Below the pieces are notes generated by a model. It searched no databases. It was not told the origin of the DNA and saw only the letters and a list, made by a program, of their open reading frames with translations. Below are positions 57,433-64,000 of a stretch of 64,000 nucleotides of DNA, piece by piece. The stretch covers positions 402,001 to 466,000 of the forward strand of contig CALJVT010000006.1 in the NCBI GenBank assembly GCA_937773555.1, read 5' to 3'. A program made the translations under genes and the position numbers. Numbering within the stretch: the stretch's first letter is position 1; every line of letters starts with the position of its first letter. This stretch comes from an uncultured Pseudomonadales bacterium. GTDB lineage: Bacteria; Pseudomonadota; Gammaproteobacteria; Pseudomonadales; Balneatricaceae.

Positions 57433-58234
57433 AATGTTTCTTACGCCTGTTCAGCTGCCTAAGTGCTTTAAATCAATTCTCTACTGTTTTATGTGGTGCC
57501 TGTTTGTACCTGTTATGGTATTTACACCTATTATAAAAGCAGACGTGTTTCAGCCCTCTATGGTAATTATCATAGACGACCTAGGTTATAACCTTGCCAA
57601 CGGGCTGCGCGTTGTAAATTTGCCCGGGCCCATTACCTTGGCGGTAATGCCACACACCCCCCACGGTGCTTTGTTAGCCCGCAAAGGCGCCGCAGCAGAT
57701 AAACAAATAATGCTCCACGTACCGATGCAAAACCATGCAGGTTTAAAACTTGGCCCAGGCGGCCTCACTTTAGACATGGACGAAACCCAATTTAAACAGG
57801 TATTAAGAGCGAATGTGGCTAGCGTGCCTTATGCAGAGGGGCTAAACAACCACATGGGTAGCGCCTTAACGGAGCAGGCCCTGCCCATGAAATGGACTAT
57901 GGATGTAGCCAACGAATTAAATTTATTTTTTGTAGATAGCCGCACAAGTGCCGCTAGCATTGCTTGGCAACAGGCTATAGATCAAGCTGTTCCAGCACTA
58001 ACAAGAGATGTATTTTTAGATAATGATACCGACATAGAGGCGCTAGAGATGCAGTTTCAAAGGGCCATAACCATCGCTAATAAACATGGGTTTGCCGTTC
58101 TTATTGGCCACCCCTACCCAGCCACAGCAGCCTTTTTAAGCAAGTCTCTTAGTAGGCTCGATGAAGCCGGTATCAAGCTTGTTTCAGCATCAGCATTAAT
58201 CTGGCAGCTACAGCCGCATTTCAATGCCCTTTGA
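57419..58234 (+). CDS. Divergent polysaccharide deacetylase family protein (YibQ)
   Basis: A 271-residue exported protein of the YibQ family: hydrophobic N-terminus (about 17-40), then [51 protein letters not shown] and [17 protein letters not shown]. The family shares the NodB fold but its substrate is unproven. Gene order gpmI-envC-ctpA-yibQ is typical. An ATG at 57434 is an alternative start. Its 3' end overlaps the convergent hisF by 27 bp. Confidence 0.9.
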   Translation: MLKNKMFLTPVQLPKCFKSILYCFMWCLFVPVMVFTPIIKADVFQPSMVIIIDDLGYNLANGLRVVNLPGPITLAVMPHTPHGALLARKGAAADKQIMLHVPMQNHAGLKLGPGGLTLDMDETQFKQVLRANVASVPYAEGLNNHMGSALTEQALPMKWTMDVANELNLFFVDSRTSAASIAWQQAIDQAVPALTRDVFLDNDTDIEALEMQFQRAITIANKHGFAVLIGHPYPATAAFLSKSLSRLDEAGIKLVSASALIWQLQPHFNAL

Positions 58235-58981
58235 AGACATATACTGCTTCGCTTGAGGGATGGTGTATTCGTTAAAGTGAAATATACTAGCGGCTAAAAC
58301 AGCATCAGCCTTGCCTTTAATCACACCCTCTACCAAGTGGTCTAAGTTGCCCACTCCACCAGAAGCAATAACGGGCACAGACACAGCGTCGCTAATAGTG
58401 CGCGTTACGCCTAAATCATAACCATTTTTAACACCATCTTGATCCATGCTAGTCAGTAGGATCTCACCAGCACCATAAGTAACCATTTTAATAGCCCACT
58501 CCACAGCATCAATACCTGTAGGCTTACGACCACCATGGGTAAAAATTTCCCACCGAAGCGCTTCCCCGGGGCCACTTACTTGCTTAGCGTCTATAGCAAC
58601 CACAATACACTGGGCACCAAAACGGTCGGCGGCTTGTTGCACAAAATCTGGGTTAAATACTGCAGCAGAATTAATACCTACTTTGTCTGCACCCGCATTT
58701 AGCATGCGGCGAATATCTTCACAGGTTCTAATCCCCCCACCCACAGTGAGAGGAATAAACACTTCACTGGCCATCTTTTCAACCGTGTGCACCATGGTGT
58801 CACGGTTTTCATGGGTAGCACCTATGTCTAAAAAAGTAATCTCATCAGCACCCTGCTCATTGTAGCGTTTAGCCACTTCTACAGGATCCCCAGCGTCTCT
58901 AATATCAACAAACTGCACGCCTTTGACAACCCGACCGTTGTTCACATCTAAACAGGGAATAATGCGTTTGGCTAAGCCCAT
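58208..58981 (-). CDS. hisF: Imidazole glycerol phosphate synthase, cyclase subunit HisF
   Basis: A 257-residue TIM barrel: [17 protein letters not shown] with catalytic Asp11, [16 protein letters not shown], and the second catalytic Asp in VVAIDAKQ. It uses ammonia from HisH to form imidazole glycerol phosphate and AICAR. The normal ending GIEMRL shows that the 27-bp overlap with yibQ is real. Last gene of the his set in this window. Confidence 0.98.
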   Translation of the reverse strand: MGLAKRIIPCLDVNNGRVVKGVQFVDIRDAGDPVEVAKRYNEQGADEITFLDIGATHENRDTMVHTVEKMASEVFIPLTVGGGIRTCEDIRRMLNAGADKVGINSAAVFNPDFVQQAADRFGAQCIVVAIDAKQVSGPGEALRWEIFTHGGRKPTGIDAVEWAIKMVTYGAGEILLTSMDQDGVKNGYDLGVTRTISDAVSVPVIASGGVGNLDHLVEGVIKGKADAVLAASIFHFNEYTIPQAKQYMSSKGIEMRL

Positions 58982-59007
58982 GGGAGTTTCCTTAAAATAG
59001 GCAGTTG

Positions 59008-59757
59008 TTAGCTTTGGGCGTCACAATAAGATTGCGCTGCGGCCAAATCTAACGTGCCTTCATAGATAGCCCGGCCTGTAATGGCACCTACAATACCATC
59101 TGCAGCAACAGCAGCAAGCGCATGCACATCGTCCATATTAGTCACACCACCCGAGGCAATTACAGGAATCCCAGCTTCCCTGGCCAAATGGCGCGTAGCC
59201 TCTACGTTAACACCCTGCATCATGCCATCACGAGCAATGTCTGTGTACACGATAGCGCTTACCCCATCATTACGAAAGCGCTTTGCTAGGTCTACTGCCT
59301 TAATGTCTGTCACTTCGGCCCAGCCCTCTACGGCAACCATGCCGTCGCTAGCATCTAACCCCACTATAATACGGCCCGGAAAATCTCGACATGCCTGGGT
59401 AACAAAGTCGGGGTCTCTTACCGCTTGAGTACCAATAATTACATATTCAACGCCCGCCTGCAGGTAGGCCTCTATAATGTCTACATTACGAATGCCCCCA
59501 CCAATTTGAATCGGTAATTTAGGGTGAGCCATAGCAATGGCCTTAACAATATCGCCATTCACAGGGTTACCAGCAAACGCACCGTTTAAGTCTACCAAAT
59601 GCAATCTTCTGCAGCCCGCAGTGACCCATTGGCTAGCTACGGCAACTGGGTCTGCGGAGAACACGGTGGATTCTTCCATACGGCCTTGGCGTAGGCGCAC
59701 ACATTCACCATCTTTTAAATCGATGGCTGGAATCATTAATAAAGGGGTTTGAGACAT
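59008..59757 (-). CDS. hisA: ProFAR isomerase HisA
   Basis: A 249-residue TIM barrel: [18 protein letters not shown] with catalytic Asp, [16 protein letters not shown], and the second Asp in [12 protein letters not shown]. It isomerises the 5'-ProFAR aminoaldose to the ketose, the substrate of HisF/HisH. It lies 26 bp upstream of hisF and 19 bp after hisH. Confidence 0.98.
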   Translation of the reverse strand: MSQTPLLMIPAIDLKDGECVRLRQGRMEESTVFSADPVAVASQWVTAGCRRLHLVDLNGAFAGNPVNGDIVKAIAMAHPKLPIQIGGGIRNVDIIEAYLQAGVEYVIIGTQAVRDPDFVTQACRDFPGRIIVGLDASDGMVAVEGWAEVTDIKAVDLAKRFRNDGVSAIVYTDIARDGMMQGVNVEATRHLAREAGIPVIASGGVTNMDDVHALAAVAADGIVGAITGRAIYEGTLDLAAAQSYCDAQS

Positions 59758-59776
59758 AGACTATTTACGGCAGCGT

Positions 59777-60412
59777 TTAGCTACCGTCCCACTGTAAGAA
59801 GTTTTGTAAAAGCTTAAGGCCTGCCGAGTGGCTTTTTTCTGGGTGAAACTGAACGGCAAAGAGGTTTTCCCTAGCCAAGGCCACATCGAATTCAAGACCA
59901 TAGCTGCAGGTAGCAGCCACTAGATCACGCGTTTGAGTGTGCACAAAATAACTGTGCACAAAGTAAAAACGGCTATTGTTGTCTATGCCATTCCATAGCT
60001 TGTGGGGCTTTTGCTCTACTTGGTTCCACCCCATATGAGGTACCTTTAAGTGAGCTGCTTGCACACTAGGTTGGTCGCCAAAGAAAGACACATCGCCTGG
60101 CAGCTGGCCTAAACAATCTACACCGCCATTTTCGCTTGAGCGCTGCATAAGGGCCTGCATACCCACACAAATCCCTAACATCGGCTTCTTGCCCATTTGA
60201 TCAGCTACAATCTGATCAACACCCAAACGCTTAATTTCGGCCATACAATCACGAATGGCTCCCACACCTGGCAACACAACCCTATCACAGGATTCAATTT
60301 TAGCTGCATTGCTAGTGACATAAACGCGGGTATTGGGGCAAACGTGTTCTAGGGCCTTGGCAACAGAATGTAAGTTCCCCATGCCATAGTCAATTACTGC
60401 AATAGATTTCAT
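59777..60412 (-). CDS. hisH: Imidazole glycerol phosphate synthase, glutaminase subunit HisH
   Basis: A 211-residue class I glutamine amidotransferase. The nucleophile is Cys82 in [10 protein letters not shown], and the His/Glu pair lies in [14 protein letters not shown] near 193-196. It supplies ammonia to HisF. Seven bases downstream of hisB. Confidence 0.98.
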   Translation of the reverse strand: MKSIAVIDYGMGNLHSVAKALEHVCPNTRVYVTSNAAKIESCDRVVLPGVGAIRDCMAEIKRLGVDQIVADQMGKKPMLGICVGMQALMQRSSENGGVDCLGQLPGDVSFFGDQPSVQAAHLKVPHMGWNQVEQKPHKLWNGIDNNSRFYFVHSYFVHTQTRDLVAATCSYGLEFDVALARENLFAVQFHPEKSHSAGLKLLQNFLQWDGS

Positions 60413-60419
60413 AAGGCGC

Positions 60420-61013
60420 CTATAAGCTGCCCTTAGTAGAAGGCATCATTCCTGCCATACGTTCGTCGGCACTTAGAGCCATGCGTAACGCACGTCCAAA
60501 TGCCTTAAATACAGTTTCTGCTTGGTGATGAGCATTTTTGCCACTTAGGTTATCAATGTGCAAGGTAAGCTTGGCATGGTTCACAAAACCACGGAAAAAC
60601 TCATCAAACAAGTCCACGTCAAAGCCACCAATGCGGCCACGGGTGTATGACACATGATTAAACAAGCCTGGGCGGCCAGAAAAATCTAACACCACGCGAG
60701 ATAGAGCCTCATCAAGTGGCACATAGGCAGACCCATAACGAGTGAGGCCCTTTTTATCACCCACTGCCTTATCTAAGGCCATGCCTAAGGTAATGCCCAA
60801 ATCTTCTACCGTGTGGTGCGCATCAATGGCTAAATCACCATGAGCAACAATATCTAAGTCAATCAATCCATGACGCGCAACCTGCTCCAACATATGGTCT
60901 AAGAAAGGCAACCCAGTGACACAACTAAACTTGCCAGTGCCGTCTAAATTCACACTGACTTTAATCTGAGTTTCTAGGGTATTCCGTTCTACAGTGGCGG
61001 TACGTGCCGACAT
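60420..61013 (-). CDS. hisB: Imidazoleglycerol-phosphate dehydratase HisB
   Basis: A 197-residue monofunctional dehydratase without the N-terminal phosphatase domain of enteric HisB. Metal-binding motifs are [21 protein letters not shown] and, in the second half, [19 protein letters not shown]. First gene of hisBHAF, behind the promoter at 61063-61092. Confidence 0.98.
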   Translation of the reverse strand: MSARTATVERNTLETQIKVSVNLDGTGKFSCVTGLPFLDHMLEQVARHGLIDLDIVAHGDLAIDAHHTVEDLGITLGMALDKAVGDKKGLTRYGSAYVPLDEALSRVVLDFSGRPGLFNHVSYTRGRIGGFDVDLFDEFFRGFVNHAKLTLHIDNLSGKNAHHQAETVFKAFGRALRMALSADERMAGMMPSTKGSL

Positions 61014-61062
61014 GAGGTGTCCTCGCGTTTAAGTAATAGGTAAAGCTACACAATAGGCAGAG

Positions 61063-61092
61063 ATTATACGGCCTTTAGCGGCTAATTTACAA
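61063..61092 (-). promoter_or_regulatory. Sigma-70 promoter of hisBHAF
   Basis: Read on the minus strand: TTGTAA (61092-61087), 18 bases, TATAAT (61068-61063). The -10 is perfect. It lies 50 bp before the hisB start and drives the operon leftward. The mutY side has a possible -10, TATACT at 61127-61132, without a clear -35. Confidence 0.7.
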
Positions 61093-61171
61093 AGAACAAA
61101 CGCACCTAAAAGCGATAAAACAATTGTATACTGAGCATTAACCTCATTTGCTCACCCATAAGCCCCAATTA

Positions 61172-62215
61172 ATGACTAGAACTAACTCTTTTGCGGAACA
61201 ATTGCTCACATGGTTCGACCAACACGGCCGCAAACACCTGCCTTGGCAAAAAAATCGCACTGGTTATCGGGTGTGGGTGTCTGAGATTATGTTACAGCAA
61301 ACACAAGTCATCACGGTTATCCCCTACTTTGAACGCTTTATGGAGCAATTTCCCACAGTAAAAGACTTGGCCCAAGCCCAAAGTGATGAAGTACTTAGCC
61401 TTTGGACAGGGCTGGGTTATTACAGCCGGGCGCGTAACCTTCATGCCAGTGCGATAGCTATTACTGAGCAACATCAAGGTAATGTGCCAAAGGACCTAGA
61501 CGCCCTCATAGCGCTAAAGGGTATCGGCAGATCTACCGCAGGTGCCATCATTAGCCAGGCCTACAACAACCCAGGGGTTATATTAGACGGCAACGTAAAG
61601 CGCCTACTCACTCGCTTACATGCCATAGAGGGATGGCCTGGCCAAAGCCACCTGGACAAACAACTTTGGCAAATAGCCACAGGCCTCACACCAACCCAAC
61701 GCAACGCCGATTACACTCAAGCCATCATGGACCTAGGCGCCACTATCTGCAAACCCAAGCAGCCTTTATGTGTGGCATGCCCCATGCAAGACTGCTGCCA
61801 TGCGTTAGCACAAGACAAAGTAGCCTCTATTCCTACACCTAAGCCTAAAAAGGCATTACCTCACAAAACCATCAGTGTATTATTGCTTAAAACACAGCAG
61901 GGCCAAACTCTACTAGAACAGCGGCCTAGCAGAGGCATTTGGGGTGGGCTTTGGAGCCTGCCCGAATTCGTAGACCTTAAGGCACTACAAACCCAACTTG
62001 CTGTAAATGGTTTACCGACAAATACTAGCCCTGTAACACCTATTAAACACGTATTCAGCCACTATAAGCTCACTATAGAGCCTCACCTTTTAGTGCTAGA
62101 TAATGCCTCAAAAAAAGTTTCAGAAAATAATAAAAGTCAGTGGTACGATCCACAACAACTGCATACAATAGGGCTAGCCACTCCGATAAAAAAACTACTC
62201 GAGAGAACCCAATGA
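61172..62215 (+). CDS. mutY: Adenine DNA glycosylase MutY
   Basis: A 347-residue repair glycosylase. Catalytic Glu38 lies in SEIMLQQTQ, the helix-hairpin-helix [12 protein letters not shown] at 115-126, Asp139 in ILDGNVKR, and the [4Fe-4S] cysteines at 193, 200, 203 and 209. The C-terminal NUDT1-like domain ([31 protein letters not shown]) recognises 8-oxoG. It removes A paired with 8-oxoG. A TTG at 61148 would add eight residues. Overlaps yggX by four bases (ATGA). Confidence 0.97.
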   Translation: MTRTNSFAEQLLTWFDQHGRKHLPWQKNRTGYRVWVSEIMLQQTQVITVIPYFERFMEQFPTVKDLAQAQSDEVLSLWTGLGYYSRARNLHASAIAITEQHQGNVPKDLDALIALKGIGRSTAGAIISQAYNNPGVILDGNVKRLLTRLHAIEGWPGQSHLDKQLWQIATGLTPTQRNADYTQAIMDLGATICKPKQPLCVACPMQDCCHALAQDKVASIPTPKPKKALPHKTISVLLLKTQQGQTLLEQRPSRGIWGGLWSLPEFVDLKALQTQLAVNGLPTNTSPVTPIKHVFSHYKLTIEPHLLVLDNASKKVSENNKSQWYDPQQLHTIGLATPIKKLLERTQ

Positions 62216-62487
62216 CACGCACCGTTTTTTGCACCAAGTATAAAGCCGACATGGAAGCTATGGATCGCCCACCATACCCCGGCGCTAAAGGCCAAAAGCT
62301 ATTTGAAACCTTGTCTAAACAGGCATGGCAAGACTGGCTGGCACACCAAACCATGCTTATTAACGAAAAGCACTTAAACATGATGGATCCAGAAAGCCGT
62401 GCTTACTTGCAAGGCGAGCTGGATAAATTTGCCTCTGGTGATCATTACGACCAAGCAGAAGGCTATGTTCCACCTTCAGGTGAGTAA
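62212..62487 (+). CDS. yggX: Fe(2+)-trafficking/oxidative protection protein YggX
   Basis: A 91-residue Ygg[25 protein letters not shown] carries the single conserved Cys, followed by [22 protein letters not shown] and [16 protein letters not shown]. It protects iron-sulfur proteins and is nearly always cotranscribed with mutY, as here. The longer in-frame extension back to 62140 lies inside mutY and is discarded. Confidence 0.97.
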   Translation: MTRTVFCTKYKADMEAMDRPPYPGAKGQKLFETLSKQAWQDWLAHQTMLINEKHLNMMDPESRAYLQGELDKFASGDHYDQAEGYVPPSGE

Positions 62488-62533
62488 ACCGCCACTAGAA
62501 TAAAGAAAATAACCAAATTTCAGCAACTTATTG

Positions 62534-62562
62534 TTGACAGGAAAATTCAAAACGGGTTTAAT
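62534..62562 (+). promoter_or_regulatory. Promoter of tRNA-Phe
   Basis: TTGACA (62534-62539), 17 bases, TTTAAT (62557-62562), with a GC-rich discriminator (ACGGCCC) just after it. That discriminator is typical of stable-RNA promoters under stringent control. The tRNA begins about 55 bases after the predicted start. Confidence 0.75.
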
Positions 62563-62623
62563 ACGGCCCTCTTCTTGGTCGCTCAACAGCGTGTAACCAG
62601 CTCAGAAGAAAGCAAATAGTATT

Positions 62624-62699
62624 GCCCGGATAGCTCAGTCGGTAGAGCAGAGGATTGAAAATCCTCGTGTCGGCGGTTCGATTCCGTCTCCGGGCACCA
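62624..62699 (+). tRNA. tRNA-Phe (GAA)
   Basis: A 76-nt tRNA with complete cloverleaf. The acceptor stem GCCCGGA pairs with TCCGGGC, the D loop is AGCTCAGTCGGTAGAGC, the anticodon arm GAGGATT-GAA-AATCCTC gives anticodon GAA (Phe), the T arm contains GGTTCGATTCC, and CCA is encoded. The gene is single. An integrase remnant starts 77 bp downstream, so the 3' end has been an attachment site. Confidence 0.98.
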
Positions 62700-62776
62700 C
62701 AAATCCCTAAGAAATCCCCATGAAAGCCCCGTGATACCTGTATTTCCATCAATTTTACTTGTGGGGTGTGTAGACC

Positions 62777-63505
62777 ATGGTTGTAGACCAGAATAGCTAT
62801 CTTTACCTTCGGAATAACATTTATTACTTTTCTAGACGTATCCCTCTGGATATGGAAAGCCGTTACATTTCTAAAAGAATTGTTAAGAGCTTAAAAACAC
62901 GATCAAAACGAGTTGCCTTGCGTAGCTCCAATCACATTTGCTTTCAGCTTGAAGCCTACTGGAGTTCCATTAGGGTTGAGACGATTACCCATGGACTTGT
63001 AAGTGCACCTGTAGCTAAAGTCACTCCACCTGGCTGTGGATACGACCTTCTGGATGCTAAAGATTACTACATGAAGCTCAAAGGCAAAGATAGAGGCCAT
63101 GTATTTGAGCGTACTGTAGAGCGAAATACTAGCTATCTTATTGAGGCTATAGGTAATCGTGATTTGGATGAATATACGTCATCCGATGGTGGAGTATTTC
63201 GAGACTTCCTAGTGACGAAAGGGTTAGCCATCAGCTCTATAAAGAGAGTTTTCTCATCATTGAAACCTATTATATTGTTAATGATACAAGAGTATGGGCT
63301 GGCTGCATCTAACCCACTATCTAAAACGTATATGCCTACAAATCACCTAAAGGACACAAGACAGCCAATCCCACTGCCGACAATCCGAAACATCCAATCA
63401 TTGTGCTTGGGTATAAATGATGACCTAAGGTGGATCGTAGCTATGGTGCGTGATACTGGCGTTCGCCTTGCTGAAGCCTGTGGATTAGAGCGAAGTTTTA
63501 GTTGA
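62777..63505 (+). pseudogene. Truncated tyrosine-recombinase integrase next to tRNA-Phe
   Basis: 242 residues of a phage/island integrase. The N-terminal segment is the DUF6538-type region (LYLRNNIYYFSRRIP, RIVKSLKTRSKRVALRSSNHI), the core-binding SAM-like domain is about 90-185, and the catalytic domain starts near 195. The first catalytic Arg is present in RDTGVRLAEACGL, but the frame stops six residues later, so the downstream His-x-x-Arg and Tyr are missing and the protein cannot recombine DNA. No remnant of the rest was found before 63621 in any frame. Lying just beyond tRNA-Phe on the same strand, it marks a decayed integrative element. Confidence 0.85.
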
Positions 63506-63621
63506 CCAATACAGGTTTTAGTGGGTTTTTTAAGTTTAATAATAAAAAGTTCTAGAAGTGAAACGCTGCACTAAAAACGCAGTCAAGAACGGTGTTCGCA
63601 GAATGAAGATAAAGGGAGAGA

Positions 63622-64000
63622 TTAGACTACGGTAACAACAAGTTCACCCATGCCTGAAACTGACCCAGTCATAACGTCCCCTTTTACAATAGGGCCAACA
63701 CCTGCTGGAGTTCCTGACATAATTAAGTCCCCCGCAGCTAACTCATAGTATTCAGAAAGGTAATTAATAATCTCTGCTGTTTTCCATATCATTTGATTTA
63801 AATCACCTTTCTGTTTTAGCTCACCATTTACTTTCAAATCTATCAATCCCTCAGCTGGATGGTCTAGATCCGAGGCCGGGATAATAGGCCCCATCGGTGC
63901 TGACTTTTCAAATGCCTTTCCAATTTCCCAAGGCCGACCCATCTTCTTCATATTAGTTTGTAGGTCTCTACGAGTCATATCCAGACCCAATGCATAACCA
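63622..64000 (-). CDS. Fumarylacetoacetate hydrolase family protein, 3' part
   Basis: The minus-strand frame is open to the end of the window, so the N-terminal half is missing. The seen ~126 residues match the FAH/2-hydroxyhepta-2,4-diene-1,7-dioate isomerase family: GLDMTRRDLQ, GRPWEIGKAFEKSAPMGPI, LKVNGELKQKGDLNQMIW and the glycine-rich LAAGDLIMSGTPAGVGPIVKGD. These enzymes hydrolyse or decarboxylate oxo-diacids or acylpyruvates. It faces the integrase remnant tail to tail, so it could belong to the inserted element or to the old chromosome. Confidence 0.88.
   Translation of the reverse strand, partial: GYALGLDMTRRDLQTNMKKMGRPWEIGKAFEKSAPMGPIIPASDLDHPAEGLIDLKVNGELKQKGDLNQMIWKTAEIINYLSEYYELAAGDLIMSGTPAGVGPIVKGDVMTGSVSGMGELVVTVV

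Noticed and set aside
62140-62211. In-frame extension of YggX into mutY
   Set aside because: YggX proteins begin MTRTVFC or similar; the extension is out-of-frame mutY sequence.

Overview
The window is chromosomal DNA from a gammaproteobacterium. Gene orders such as rsmD/ftsY-ftsE-ftsX-rpoH, tesA/ybbA-ybbP, argS-SPOR-hslV-hslU-PHA protein, glnA-ntrB-ntrC, rhodanese-grxC-secB/gpmI-envC-ctpA-yibQ and hisBHAF fit the Oceanospirillales/Pseudomonadales side of the class. Base composition is moderate (mid-40s % GC by eye). Two tandem arginine succinyltransferase genes and a Pseudomonas-type (AraC-family) ArgR beside the giant NAD-glutamate dehydrogenase fit the same group. The species cannot be fixed from the sequence alone.

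Layout. (A) 1-6658: a tightly coupled catabolic operon of unknown substrate. It encodes a HisD-type dehydrogenase (5' end outside the window), a two-domain SnoaL-like protein broken by one extra base, an SDR, a LacI regulator, a second NTF2-like protein, a bicupin, an alpha/beta hydrolase and an RraA-type aldolase. (B) 6680-20965: a MarC membrane protein, an AraC-type ArgR-like regulator divergent from NAD-glutamate dehydrogenase, then the arginine succinyltransferase (AST) genes astC, an M20 hydrolase, two astA, astD and astB. No astE is present; the M20 hydrolase is the obvious candidate for that step. Arginine would be turned to glutamate by AST and glutamate to 2-oxoglutarate by the dehydrogenase. 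(C) 21087-26545: a small CPXCG protein and a reductase/HchA/LysR/old-yellow-enzyme/MOSC group that looks like electrophile or aldehyde defence. (D) 26602-47182: housekeeping blocks for membrane targeting and division, heat-shock sigma factor, ABC export, sulfate-type transport, L31, PriA, ArgRS, HslVU protease and TypA. (E) 47344-51573: the nitrogen module glnA-ntrB-ntrC with a textbook sigma-54 promoter and two NtrC sites. (F) 51687-62487: TrmL, SecB, glutaredoxin, rhodanese, GpmI, EnvC, CtpA, YibQ, hisBHAF, MutY and YggX. (G) 62624-64000: tRNA-Phe with a truncated tyrosine integrase just downstream, marking an old integration site, then a partial FAH-family hydrolase gene.

The regulatory signals link genes inside the window. 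A sigma-32 promoter precedes hslV, with rpoH itself 12 kb away. NtrC sites precede both glnA and ntrB. Possible ArgR half-sites and a 20-bp palindrome lie between the argR-like gene and gdhB. A long inverted repeat folds over the start codon of the SulP transporter gene.

Most likely new biology: the uncharacterised catabolic operon in (A), the M20 enzyme in place of AstE in (B), and the start-codon-masking leader of the SulP gene. No CRISPR array, insertion sequence, complete prophage or rRNA was seen.
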